Assembly (NCBI GenBank): GCA_008933635.1
Contig: WBUQ01000001.1
Location: forward strand, 62,001 to 126,000
Direction: 5' to 3'
Source of the DNA: Desulfobulbaceae bacterium
Lineage (GTDB): Bacteria; Desulfobacterota; Desulfobulbia; Desulfobulbales; Desulfocapsaceae
DNA: 64,000 nucleotides
The notes below the pieces were generated by a model. That model made no database searches. It was given only the letters and a program-made list of their open reading frames with translations, and was not told where the DNA came from. The position numbers and the translations under genes are program-made. Numbering within the stretch: the first letter of the stretch is position 1; each line of letters begins with the position of its first letter. This document shows, piece after piece, positions 8,992 to 17,655 of the stretch.

Positions 8992-9067
8992 TGGTGGGTC
9001 GTGCGCGACTTGAACGCGCGACTCTCTGCTTAAAAGGCAGATACTCTACCGACTGAGTTAACGACCC
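8992..9067 (-). tRNA. tRNA-Lys (TTT anticodon)
   Basis: The acceptor GGGTCGT pairs with ACGACCC and CCA is encoded. The anticodon loop CTTTTAA gives TTT, and the T-arm is GCGCGTTCAAGTCGCGC. It lies 10 bases before tRNA-Glu in the same transcript. Confidence 0.95.
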
Positions 9068-9080
9068 TGCAGGGTTGCAT

Positions 9081-9109
9081 CTTATACAAAGTCACACTCT
9101 TTGTGTCAA
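9081..9109 (-). promoter_or_regulatory. Sigma-70 promoter of the tRNA-Lys/tRNA-Glu unit
   Basis: On the minus strand TTGACA (9109-9104) is followed after 17 bases by TATAAG (9086-9081), ending 13 bases before the tRNA-Lys start. The same TATAAG -10 form is used at the tRNA-Leu gene at 45750. Confidence 0.8.
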
Positions 9110-9338
9110 TAAAAAACTGCGCTTTGCATGTCTTCTACCATCAGAGATTCTAATAGTCAAATGGAATCCGTTCTGCTTTGTCAACGCCCCTTAAGGGAGC
9201 GTAAGTATTTACTGGCATCTTGAGCGCCAACCAAGAATAGGTTGTCGGCTTGATGACTGTATCTTAATATGCATCTTTGGTGATATTGGCGTTTCTTAAA
9301 ATTTCTTTTCTACTCGTCTGCTCAAAAAGATTGGATTT

Positions 9339-9947
9339 ATGGCACTATTAAAGGGATCAGCTAGCTGTGTTCGTTTTCGAGTTGATGGTGAACTTCCGTC
9401 ATCACCTTTGGAGTTTATAGCCCAAAAAGTCTCTTCATACTCTTTCCGGGACATTGATGAGAGTTTTGATGAATTTTCCATAGGCTGGGTCTCTATAGTC
9501 AACATGTTTGATTCTACCTTCAGTTACTCATCTCATCTCTGTGGCGATTTTGTCATCTTGACTCTGCGGATTGACGAGAGGAAAGTTTCATCAGCTGTGC
9601 TCAAAAAGATGACACAGAAGGAGGAGGAGCGAATCAAGAAGGAAAAGCAGATACCAAGAATTGGCAGGGCGATGAAGGTAGAAATACGAGAGAGAATAAA
9701 AGCGGAGCTGATGCGAAAATCTGTTCCAATCCCTGCCGTCTATGATCTGTGCTGGAATCTTTCGGATTCAACATTGCTCTTCTTTTCAACCAACAAAAAA
9801 GCACAGGCTGTATTAGAAGATTATTTCAAAGAGTGTTTTGGCCTCAGGCTGCAACAGCAGATCCCCTACAACACAGCGGAGCAATTGCTCAGTGGTTCAG
9901 AGCTGTCTGAGCAATTGGCGCGCATAACCCCAACACTCTTCATTTAA
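9339..9947 (+). CDS. RdgC-like recombination-associated protein
   Basis: The 202-residue protein is similar in layout to the short RdgC-domain proteins of delta-type proteobacteria. The N-terminal strand-rich segment ends in EFSIGWVSIVN, and a lysine/arginine-rich helix (MTQKEEERIKKEKQIPRIGRAMKVEIRERIKAELMRK as separate blocks) follows, then the PAVYDLCWNLSDSTLLFFSTNKKA segment. RdgC in gamma-proteobacteria forms a DNA-encircling ring that limits RecA. The assignment rests on recognised pattern, not alignment. It probably forms a pair with the next gene, 41 bases downstream. Confidence 0.72.
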   Translation: MALLKGSASCVRFRVDGELPSSPLEFIAQKVSSYSFRDIDESFDEFSIGWVSIVNMFDSTFSYSSHLCGDFVILTLRIDERKVSSAVLKKMTQKEEERIKKEKQIPRIGRAMKVEIRERIKAELMRKSVPIPAVYDLCWNLSDSTLLFFSTNKKAQAVLEDYFKECFGLRLQQQIPYNTAEQLLSGSELSEQLARITPTLFI

Positions 9948-9988
9948 AGAGATCATTAACTGTTTGTTTTCGGAAAGAGAGGTGGGAA

Positions 9989-10543
9989 TTGGATTTCGTT
10001 GACTTGATAGAGGATAAGAAATTTCTTGGGCAAGAGTTTCTGACCTGGCTCTGGTGGAAGAGTGAAGAGCGCGGGGGAAGTGTAGCGATTCCTGGCTATG
10101 GTGATATCAGTCTTGTTTTTGAGAAACACATGCTCCTTGAGTATGGCGAAGGCGAGTCGGCAGAGAAGTTGATCTGCAGTGGTCTGCGCGCAGAATTACA
10201 AGAAGCGCGTACTGGATTGCAAGTTGGAAAAAAGCTCGAACAAGCTCGAGTAAGGATGACCAAAGGTGATAATGAATATAATTTTACCTTTGTCGCCACA
10301 TACATGGAGTTTCGGAATATCAGATTGCCGAAGACTGCAACGACTGAAAGCGATGAAACCGGAAACCGGGAAGATGTTGAGGGAATGATCCTTGAAAGAA
10401 TATATCTCTTTGAGGAACTTCTTCAGACGGTAAATATGCTGTTTCGTTGTTTCCTCAATGTTCGTCTCGATCAAGAATGGACTTCTGAATTGAGTAAGAT
10501 TCGAGGCTGGATCGCGAATATCCCTCAGTATTCCAACATTTAA
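9989..10543 (+). CDS. Conserved hypothetical protein paired with the RdgC-like gene
   Basis: The 184-residue soluble protein has no signal peptide or membrane helix and I do not recognise a named domain. It contains a basic/acidic helical stretch LRAELQEARTGLQVGKKLEQARVRMTK in pieces and a C-terminal helix ending DQEWTSELSKIRGWIANIP. The TTG start at 9989 is chosen for the strong GAGAGGTGGG site just upstream. Its position directly after the RdgC-like gene and before gatB suggests a shared transcript and possibly a DNA-maintenance role; that role is inference only. Confidence 0.7.
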   Translation: MDFVDLIEDKKFLGQEFLTWLWWKSEERGGSVAIPGYGDISLVFEKHMLLEYGEGESAEKLICSGLRAELQEARTGLQVGKKLEQARVRMTKGDNEYNFTFVATYMEFRNIRLPKTATTESDETGNREDVEGMILERIYLFEELLQTVNMLFRCFLNVRLDQEWTSELSKIRGWIANIPQYSNI

Positions 10544-10565
10544 ACTTTAGGTTGAAGTAAATATC

Positions 10566-11996
10566 ATGGAGTTTGAAACAGTCATAGGGCTTGAAATCCA
10601 TGCCCAACTGAAAACGGCGTCGAAAATATTCTGCAGCTGCTCCACGGCTTTCGGCGCACCACCGAATACGAACACTTGTCCTGTCTGCCAGGGCATGCCT
10701 GGCGTTCTGCCTGTGTTGAACAGAAAGGTTGTTGAATTTGCTATCCGCATGGGTCTGGCTACAGGATCTACTATTAACAGGTTTAATCAATTTGCCCGGA
10801 AAAATTATTTTTATCCCGATCTCCCTAAAGGATATCAGACTTCGCAATATGATAAACCGATTATCGAAAATGGGAAAATTGAGATTGAAGTAGATGGAAA
10901 ATGCAAAGAAATCGGGATTACACGTATGCACATGGAGGAGGATGCGGGAAAGCTGGTGCATAACGATTTGGAAGCGGTCTCCTATGTTGATTTAAATCGT
11001 ACTGGTACACCCCTTCTTGAGATTGTTTCCGAACCGGATATGCGATCGCCTCAAGAAGCCGGTGCCTACCTCAGAAAGATTCACTCTATCCTCAGGTATC
11101 TGGATATTTGTGATGGCAACATGCAGGAGGGGAGTTTTCGATGTGATGCCAATATTTCTTTGCGCCCTGTCGGACAACAGGAATTCGGCACCAGGACAGA
11201 ATTGAAGAATATGAATTCCTTTCGCAATGTCCAGGCTGCACTTGAATATGAAATAAGGCGTCAGCGTGACGTGTTGCTTGACGGCGGGAGGGTTATACAG
11301 CAGACGTTACTCTGGAATCCTGATGCTGACAGGACAGAGCCGATGCGTGGCAAGGAGGATGCCCATGACTATCGCTACTTCCCCTGCCCTGATCTCGTGC
11401 CTGTTGAGATTGATGATGAGTGGATTGAGCAGATTCGTCAAACTCTGCCTGAATTGCCAGATGCCAAGAAAAAACGATTTATCGAGAGGTTTTGCTTACC
11501 TAGTTATGACGCTGAGATACTCACCGGAAATAGAGAACTGGCTGATTACTTTGAAGAAGCTGTCAAGTGTGGGGCCGAACCGAAAAAAATCTCCAACTGG
11601 ATGATGACGGAACTGTTGCGTGAGCTGAAGGGGGAGGACATCCGTCAATGCCAGATTTCGCCGGGTCAACTTGGCCAGCTTGTGCTTCTTGTCGAGAAAG
11701 GGACAATAAGCGGAAAAATCGCTAAGACTGTCTTTCAGGCGATGCTTGATACCGGTCAAGACCCCGAACTGATCGTACAGGAGAAAAATCTCCTTCAGGT
11801 TTCGGATGAGGGAGAAATCATGAAGGTAATTGAGGAGATATTGAAAGAGCATCCGAATCAGGTCGATGAACTGCGAGCCGGGAAAGAAAAGCTTATGGGC
11901 TTTTTTGTGGGTCAACTGATGAAAAGGATGAAAGGAAAGGCCAATCCAGCTATGGCTAATGAACTGTTTAAAAAAGCGATCCGGAGTGAACAGTAG
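10566..11996 (+). CDS. gatB: Aspartyl/glutamyl-tRNA amidotransferase subunit B
   Basis: GatB is the kinase/transamidase partner of GatA and GatC that converts mischarged Glu-tRNA(Gln) or Asp-tRNA(Asn) to the amidated form. The 476 residues start [14 protein letters not shown], carry the zinc cysteines [19 protein letters not shown], and include [12 protein letters not shown] and [13 protein letters not shown]. The C-terminal YqeY-like helical tail ends [13 protein letters not shown]. gatA and gatC are not in the window. The stop TAG is 2 bases before the radC start, so the genes are coupled. Confidence 0.97.
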   Translation: MEFETVIGLEIHAQLKTASKIFCSCSTAFGAPPNTNTCPVCQGMPGVLPVLNRKVVEFAIRMGLATGSTINRFNQFARKNYFYPDLPKGYQTSQYDKPIIENGKIEIEVDGKCKEIGITRMHMEEDAGKLVHNDLEAVSYVDLNRTGTPLLEIVSEPDMRSPQEAGAYLRKIHSILRYLDICDGNMQEGSFRCDANISLRPVGQQEFGTRTELKNMNSFRNVQAALEYEIRRQRDVLLDGGRVIQQTLLWNPDADRTEPMRGKEDAHDYRYFPCPDLVPVEIDDEWIEQIRQTLPELPDAKKKRFIERFCLPSYDAEILTGNRELADYFEEAVKCGAEPKKISNWMMTELLRELKGEDIRQCQISPGQLGQLVLLVEKGTISGKIAKTVFQAMLDTGQDPELIVQEKNLLQVSDEGEIMKVIEEILKEHPNQVDELRAGKEKLMGFFVGQLMKRMKGKANPAMANELFKKAIRSEQ

Positions 11997-11998
11997 GG

Positions 11999-12730
11999 GT
12001 GGAGAAAGAGTGCTGGCAAAAGAAGGGGGAGGGTCACCGAGGGCGGTTACGTGACCGCTTCATTGACCGAGGACTGGAAGGTTTCACCGATGCAGAGGTA
12101 CTAGAACTGCTCCTGACATTTGGTACCCCCCGTTCCGACTGCAAGGAACAAGCGCGGGCGCTTCTTGATTCGTTTGGCTCTCTGTCTGCTGTGCTGGAAG
12201 CTCCGATGAGGCGGCTGCAGGGGGTGAAAGGGGTTGGGCCGAAAAACAGTTTTGCTGTCAGCTTTGTACAATCGGTCGCCCGCCGATATTTGCAGGAGCG
12301 ACTGAAAGGAAAGCGCTATCTGCATTCTGCCAAGGATGTAACCGATTTCCTTCAGCATGCTTTGCGCGGGTTAAAGAAAGAAGTCTTCATGGCTATTTTC
12401 CTCGATGCGTCCCATGCGATAATCGATACCAGGGTGATCGCGGAAGGGACCATCAACGTGAATACTGTGTACCCACGTGAGCTTGTGGTGCAATCTCTTG
12501 AAATGCATGCGGCTGCCTTGATCATAGCTCACAATCACCCTTCTGGGGCGGTGAAGCCGTCTCCTCAGGATATTCATCTCACTCGAACCCTTTTTGTTAT
12601 CTGTTCTTGGCTGCAGATACAATTGCTTGATCACCTGATCATAGGTGATGGGTATTTCAGCTTTTCCGAAAATGGGCTCATGTCCAGTATTCAAAATGAG
12701 AGTTCTTCTCTTCTCTCCTCGATGCGTTGA
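11999..12730 (+). CDS. radC: RadC family JAB-domain protein
   Basis: The 243-residue protein has an N-terminal helix-hairpin-helix region (FGTPRSDCKEQARALLDSFGSLSAVLE ... GVKGVGPKNSFAV in parts) and a C-terminal JAB/MPN metalloprotease-like domain. The full zinc motif HNHPSGAVKPSPQD is present. Family members are annotated as DNA repair proteins although the biochemical function is unsettled. The GTG start at 11999 immediately follows the gatB stop. Confidence 0.93.
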   Translation: MEKECWQKKGEGHRGRLRDRFIDRGLEGFTDAEVLELLLTFGTPRSDCKEQARALLDSFGSLSAVLEAPMRRLQGVKGVGPKNSFAVSFVQSVARRYLQERLKGKRYLHSAKDVTDFLQHALRGLKKEVFMAIFLDASHAIIDTRVIAEGTINVNTVYPRELVVQSLEMHAAALIIAHNHPSGAVKPSPQDIHLTRTLFVICSWLQIQLLDHLIIGDGYFSFSENGLMSSIQNESSSLLSSMR

Positions 12731-12736
12731 ACCGTC

Positions 12737-13864
12737 GTGGCAGGTTTGTACATTCACCTCCCGTTCTGTCTGAGCAAGTGTCCATACTGCTCGTTTGTCT
12801 CCTTTCCTCGTCTGAAACACCTGTGGAAACGCTACGTCGAAGCTGTCACGAAAGATCTGAGGAGGGTGGCTCAAACGACGGAAATCGTGGCCATCGACAC
12901 GCTCTTTTTAGGGGGAGGGACGCCCACAGTTCTGCCTGTTGAGTTGCTGAGTGCCATCCTCGATACCTGCCGGACCTTCTTCAGCCTTGAAAATACAGCT
13001 GAGGTATCTATCGAAGCCAATCCAGGAACGGTGACAAAACATGATCTTCTCAGACTTCGCCGTTCGGGAGTAAACAGAATCTCCTTCGGTATTCAATCTT
13101 TCAACGATAATGAACTGACTCTGCTCGGCCGGCCTTACTGCAGTGATTCAGCAATGGCGGCACTTGTCGCTGCACGGCAGGTGGGGTTTGCCAATATCAG
13201 CATCGACCTGATGTATGGTTTGCCTGGTCAAGATCGCATGGCCTGGGAAAAAAATCTGGAGGAACTCTTCAAAATCCGACCCGATCATCTGTCCTGTTAT
13301 CAGTTAACCATAGAGGATGGTACTCCGTTTGCGAAACGCTTAGCGGACGGCGTGTTTTCTTCAGCCGATGAAGAGGAAATCGAGAAAATGGACAAATTGA
13401 CCATCGAATGGGCATGTGCGATGGGATTGGAACAGTATGAAATATCAAACTTTGCCCGACCGGGATTCGAATGTCGCCATAACGTGAATTATTGGATGAA
13501 TGGCAATTATCTTGCCGCAGGGGCTTCCGCAGTGAGTTGTATCGACGGCAGGAGGCAGAGAAGAGTAAGTCTGCCCTTGCAATACTGCAGGATGCTTGAA
13601 AGGGGCGCAGATCCGGTGATCGACGAGGAGTTTCTGGATGCGCAGGCATCGTTCCGGGAAAGTGTCGTTATGGGATTGCGTATGGTGCGGGGTGTCTGTC
13701 GAAAGGATCTTGTCGCCAGATATGGCGTGGATGTGCAGGCCTACTATGGTCCACTGTTAGTTGACCTGCAGAGGCAGGGGCTTCTGGTTCTTGGCGAGAC
13801 CCACCTCTGGCTGACGGCGCGAGGAAGAAGATTTGCAAACAGGGTGATGGCGGAACTGGTATAA
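12737..13864 (+). CDS. hemW: HemW-like radical SAM protein (heme chaperone)
   Basis: The 375-residue protein starts AGLYIHLPFCLSKCPYCSF, with the radical SAM CxxxCxxC cluster motif. GGGTPTVLP and EANPGTVTK follow, as in the HemN/HemW family. HemW lacks coproporphyrinogen oxidase activity and delivers heme. The phenylalanine after the cluster cysteines and the short length point to HemW rather than HemN. The GTG start is 6 bases after the radC stop, so gatB-radC-hemW form an operon. Confidence 0.9.
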   Translation: MAGLYIHLPFCLSKCPYCSFVSFPRLKHLWKRYVEAVTKDLRRVAQTTEIVAIDTLFLGGGTPTVLPVELLSAILDTCRTFFSLENTAEVSIEANPGTVTKHDLLRLRRSGVNRISFGIQSFNDNELTLLGRPYCSDSAMAALVAARQVGFANISIDLMYGLPGQDRMAWEKNLEELFKIRPDHLSCYQLTIEDGTPFAKRLADGVFSSADEEEIEKMDKLTIEWACAMGLEQYEISNFARPGFECRHNVNYWMNGNYLAAGASAVSCIDGRRQRRVSLPLQYCRMLERGADPVIDEEFLDAQASFRESVVMGLRMVRGVCRKDLVARYGVDVQAYYGPLLVDLQRQGLLVLGETHLWLTARGRRFANRVMAELV

Positions 13865-13889
13865 CTGTTTAATTTGATGTTTAAAATTA

Positions 13890-14354
13890 TTACCACGTGC
13901 TGAATGGAGTTCTGGCGAGATTGGCGTTGCGATAACGTGGATCGTCACTTACCTCTTTGCCGATCCAGGGTGGCATGACGAATGTCTGTCGGGGATCGGC
14001 CAACTCGATCTCCGCGAGGAGAAGGCCCTCGTTGGCTCCCAGAAACTCGTCAATCTCCCAGATAGATCCGGCGAAGTTTACGATATACCTGATTTTTTCC
14101 ACCAATGGATAGGGGCACAGGGTGTCGAGCATTTCCTTCGCGTCATGGTAGGGAATCTGGTACTCGTATTCCGCCCGACTCAGATTCAGCGTTGGCCCCT
14201 TAACCGTCAGAAAACCCTTGCCTTCCACCGTCCGGACCCGGACGGTGGTTCGTCCATCTGAACTGATATAGCCTTGGCAGTATGCTTTTCCTTTACCGAG
14301 GCCGCGCCATCCATCGCCAGCGAGCAGGAATTTACGTTCGATTTCTGTTCCCAT
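13890..14354 (-). CDS. CYTH domain protein (class IV adenylate cyclase/triphosphatase fold)
   Basis: CYTH enzymes form an eight-stranded tunnel that binds triphosphates through acidic and basic residues. The defining N-terminal EIERKFLL (ExExK) is present, as are TVRVRTVEGKGFLTVKGP, EYEYQIPY and the C-terminal block WEIDEFLGANEGLLLAEIEL. At 154 residues it is a single-domain protein, most like bacterial inorganic triphosphatases. It ends 25 bases from the hemW stop (convergent) and lies just downstream of the EI24 membrane protein on the same strand. Confidence 0.9.
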   Translation of the reverse strand: MGTEIERKFLLAGDGWRGLGKGKAYCQGYISSDGRTTVRVRTVEGKGFLTVKGPTLNLSRAEYEYQIPYHDAKEMLDTLCPYPLVEKIRYIVNFAGSIWEIDEFLGANEGLLLAEIELADPRQTFVMPPWIGKEVSDDPRYRNANLARTPFSTW

Positions 14355-14372
14355 GGTCTTCTCATGATTGTT

Positions 14373-15158
14373 TCAAGAGGGGTTGGACTGGCTGTTGACG
14401 AAATTGACAGTGGCATGGATGGTCAGCACCGGAAAAAAGACAGCCAGCAAGAATACATTCAGCACAGGGACCATGCTGAGGAGGGCGGGAACGAATCCAA
14501 GTTTAAAAGCGGTTGTTCTGTTTCCAGATACCCAGGAAATCTTTCGCCCAAGGGACCATCTACGCCGTGACGCTGGATAGTCGATGAACATCAGTGCAGA
14601 ATAATAGGTATAGAGGAGAAAAACGATGATCTGGCCTAGTATCGGAATAAAATTGACGAAAAGAGCAACGAAGGTGACAAGCACACCGTACAGTCCGATT
14701 TTAACTCCCTCCGCCAGATCGATGAGTATGCCATGGATGGAAAAGTTGGCATCCGGATGGAAATTTTCGCCCAAAAACAGTCTTTCGGCAGTTGTACTGA
14801 GCATGGCGTAGCCTGGTGTCGTCAGAGAATAGGCGAGGAGGAAGGAGATATAAAAGGCAAAGATTCGCGAGATAATTATCAGCAGCCATTTGCCGGAGAG
14901 CCACCCGGAATATTTGATCCATCCCCAGATGCTGTCTGTGGTTGGAGAGGTGTTAAAATATCCTGCCGTGAACGAATCGACATAACCGGTGGTCAGAGTA
15001 TAGCCGCCCATGGTGAGGACGATGGTTATAGCGAAAAGTATGACGCTCCATCCAAGCAACCGTTTCCTGTTGAACATCAGCGTGAGCGAATGTGAAAGCG
15101 GGATCCACGTCGTTACAGGATATCGGGGGCTATTGAAAGTTTTTTCGTGTGATACCAT
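14373..15158 (-). CDS. EI24/CysZ-like integral membrane protein
   Basis: The 261-residue protein has four to six hydrophobic segments, including GWSVILFAITIVLTMGGY, SRIFAFYISFLLAYSLT, GVLVTFVALFVNFIPILGQI and LGFVPALLSMVPVLNVFLLAVF. The PGYAMLS segment and the C-terminal arrangement P-VLN-FLLAVFFPVLTIHATV are typical of the EI24 family that includes CysZ sulfate permease. No cys genes are adjacent, so the substrate is unknown. The CYTH gene lies 18 bases downstream. Confidence 0.8.
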   Translation of the reverse strand: MVSHEKTFNSPRYPVTTWIPLSHSLTLMFNRKRLLGWSVILFAITIVLTMGGYTLTTGYVDSFTAGYFNTSPTTDSIWGWIKYSGWLSGKWLLIIISRIFAFYISFLLAYSLTTPGYAMLSTTAERLFLGENFHPDANFSIHGILIDLAEGVKIGLYGVLVTFVALFVNFIPILGQIIVFLLYTYYSALMFIDYPASRRRWSLGRKISWVSGNRTTAFKLGFVPALLSMVPVLNVFLLAVFFPVLTIHATVNFVNSQSNPS

Positions 15159-15301
15159 GCGGTCTTCAGGTTAGAGCCGGTTTGAAAAAGTTGTCAGGAA
15201 AATTTACGAATTAGTCAGCATCCTGCTATACAATAGCGCAATTACACACGGAGTAAAGAGCAGGTGGTGACTTTTAAGTCGACCTGGTTTACACTCTTGC
15301 A

Positions 15302-16669
15302 ATGAAATCGGAAAACAAGAAAAAGACTGCCAATAGGTATAGTTGCCAGCAGTGTGGTTACCAGAGTCTGAAATGGCTTGGGCGTTGTCCCGGTTGCGGC
15401 AGTTGGGAAAGCCTGGTCGAGGAAATTGCTCCCTCGAGGCTGGCTTCAGGGGGCGGTTTATTGCAGGCAATCCCCCTTGCCGATGCTCCAGATGGTGAGC
15501 AGGAGCGGATTTCGACAGGTATGGCCGAATTTGATCGTGTTCTGGGAGGAGGTATTGTTCCTGGCTCGGTCATCCTTATCGGGGGAGAACCAGGTATTGG
15601 CAAGTCAACGCTTATCCTGCATATTCTTGCGTCCATAGCCACAAGCAGCGACAGGAAAGTTCTTTACGTTTCAGGCGAGGAGTCGGCCAGCCAGATCAAA
15701 ATGCGGGCGAAACGCCTGGCAGCGATCCACAAGGATGAATATCTGGCGACCGGAACTGAAGTGGAGGGGATTATGGCGCTGGCCGAAGAGATGCATCCAG
15801 CCCTGCTCGCTGTCGATTCGATCCAGACTATGGCCTGCTCCGACATCACATCTGTTCCCGGCTCGATCGGCCAGGTCCGGGAGTCTGCGTATCGCCTGCT
15901 TGGAATGGCAAAGCAAAAAAATATCCCTGTTGTTCTGATTGGCCATGTGACGAAGGATGGGGCGATTGCCGGACCGAAGGTACTTGAACACATGGTCGAT
16001 ACAGTACTGTCATTCGAGGGTGACAGAAGTCATGCCTATCGTCTGCTGCGAACGGTAAAGAATCGTTTCGGATCAACCAATGAAATCGGGGTCTTCGAGA
16101 TGAAGGAAGAGGGATTGGTGCAGGTTGGTAATCCCTCGGAAATCTTTCTTGCGGAACGGCCCCTCGACGCACCGGGTTCAGTGGTCCTGCCAAGTGTCGA
16201 GGGGACGAGACCGATTCTGGTCGAGGTCCAGGCCCTGGTCAGCCCAACCAATTTGGGAACAGCAAGAAGGACAGCCATCGGAGCTGATCCCCAGCGTCTT
16301 GCCCTGCTCTGCGCGGTCCTTGAGAAAAAAGCCGGGTTGATCATGTATGGCCATGATATTTTTCTAAATATTGCAGGTGGAATCCGCATCGACGAACCGG
16401 CTCTGGATCTTGGTGTGATCTGCGCGCTTGCTTCCAGCCTGCGGGAAAAACCCTTGCCGCCTGCTACGGTGGTTTGCGGTGAAGTCGGACTTGCCGGAGA
16501 AATTCGGGCCGTCGGTCAGATAGAGATTCGATTGCGGGAGGCTGAGCGACTGGGGTTCACCCGTTTCATCATGCCGAAAAGCAATCGGGAACGCTGCATT
16601 TGGAATGGCGCGATCGAGATGGCAGGTGTTTCTCATATTGCTGAATTGATTGAAATGTTAAGCCTTTAA
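15302..16669 (+). CDS. radA: DNA repair protein RadA
   Basis: RadA is a RecA-like ATPase that drives branch migration in recombination. The 455 residues have the N-terminal zinc finger (CQQCGYQSLKWLGRCPGCGSW), GEPGIGKST Walker A, the RadA-specific KNRFGSTNEIGVFEM motif and a C-terminal Lon-like domain ending FTRFIMPKSN. A membrane protein gene follows at close spacing. Confidence 0.97.
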   Translation: MKSENKKKTANRYSCQQCGYQSLKWLGRCPGCGSWESLVEEIAPSRLASGGGLLQAIPLADAPDGEQERISTGMAEFDRVLGGGIVPGSVILIGGEPGIGKSTLILHILASIATSSDRKVLYVSGEESASQIKMRAKRLAAIHKDEYLATGTEVEGIMALAEEMHPALLAVDSIQTMACSDITSVPGSIGQVRESAYRLLGMAKQKNIPVVLIGHVTKDGAIAGPKVLEHMVDTVLSFEGDRSHAYRLLRTVKNRFGSTNEIGVFEMKEEGLVQVGNPSEIFLAERPLDAPGSVVLPSVEGTRPILVEVQALVSPTNLGTARRTAIGADPQRLALLCAVLEKKAGLIMYGHDIFLNIAGGIRIDEPALDLGVICALASSLREKPLPPATVVCGEVGLAGEIRAVGQIEIRLREAERLGFTRFIMPKSNRERCIWNGAIEMAGVSHIAELIEMLSL

Positions 16670-16711
16670 AGGCGATTGTTGCGAGAGGTTATCCTACTTG
16701 AGGAGCCAAAG

Positions 16712-17335
16712 ATGAATTTCATGCAGCATCTTGAAAAAGCCTGGCAGAACACACTTGGGTTCATCGGGCCATTACTGCTGATCACCGTTGTACAGATACT
16801 TGTCACCATTGTCAGTTTCGGAATATTGGCACCTGTGACAATGGCCGGTTATACCCAATCCCTGCTGCTGGCACAACGTGACGGCCGCCCCCCCGAAATT
16901 CGGGATCTTTTTTCGACGATGTCCCTCTTCTTTCCTCTGTTCGGGTTTTTCCTGCTGGTGTCGGTTGCGATCCTGATCGGTTTCATGTTTCTTGTCTTGC
17001 CGGGATTCGTTGTTGCATTCCTCGTCATCTTTGCCACGATGTACATGATGCCGCTGATGACAGACAGGGGAATGACGCTTCTGGAGGCTATCAAAGTGTC
17101 ATGGGAGATGGCGATAAGACCGCCCCTGACTGACCAGCTTGTGGTATCACTTGCCTGCCTGATCATCCTGTCGGTTGGCGGTTCAATTCCTTTTGCCATC
17201 CTTGTCGCACAGCCCTTTGCCATGTTGCTTCTTCTTTCGGTATATGAACAACGATCCGGACGGCAGGTGGGAAAACACAGAGCAGATCAGTTCGTTCCGC
17301 CACCTCTATCCTCAATGCCATCAAAACAAGATTGA
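16712..17335 (+). CDS. Integral membrane protein of unknown function
   Basis: The 207-residue protein has five or so hydrophobic segments: FIGPLLLITVVQILVTIVSF, PLFGFFLLVSVAILIGFMFL, PGFVVAFLVIFATMYMMPLM and LVVSLACLIILSVGGSIPFA. The arrangement recalls DUF975/glycerophosphoryl-type membrane domains but no motif settles it. The ATG at 16712 follows a GAGGAG site by 6 bases and is preferred over the TTG at 16676. It may be co-transcribed with radA. Confidence 0.75.
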   Translation: MNFMQHLEKAWQNTLGFIGPLLLITVVQILVTIVSFGILAPVTMAGYTQSLLLAQRDGRPPEIRDLFSTMSLFFPLFGFFLLVSVAILIGFMFLVLPGFVVAFLVIFATMYMMPLMTDRGMTLLEAIKVSWEMAIRPPLTDQLVVSLACLIILSVGGSIPFAILVAQPFAMLLLLSVYEQRSGRQVGKHRADQFVPPPLSSMPSKQD

Positions 17336-17379
17336 ATACTTTGATAATCTAAAATATTCTTACAAGTTGAGGTGACAAT

Positions 17380-17493
17380 ATGACCGACCATTCGTCTCAT
17401 GGCAATCATGAGAATCATGCCGTCTATATCAACGTTGGAATTGTTTTTGTTGCCGTTCTTGTTGCCATTGTAATCATCGCCATGCTGGGTTGA
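17380..17493 (+). CDS. 37-residue single-pass membrane peptide with His-rich N terminus
   Basis: The ATG at 17380 is preceded by a GAGGTG site. The product MTDHSSHGNHENHAVYINV is followed by a 19-residue hydrophobic helix (GIVFVAVLVAIVIIAMLG). Four histidines in the first 13 residues could bind metal. Its small size resembles accessory subunits of membrane complexes, but no partner is identifiable. It is real-looking by start signal and composition; homology is untested. Confidence 0.6.
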   Translation: MTDHSSHGNHENHAVYINVGIVFVAVLVAIVIIAMLG

Positions 17494-17655
17494 AATCCGT
17501 TCTCGATGCAAATGCCGATATCTCAGTGATTCCGGTATTTGACAAGCCTGCAAACCGAGATATACAATTGTTGCCTATGAGAATGGCTGCACCCTCTTCC
17601 ATCCGAAAATCCTATCCTGCAGAGTTGCCTTCTCCTCAGGGGTGAAATTAACAGC

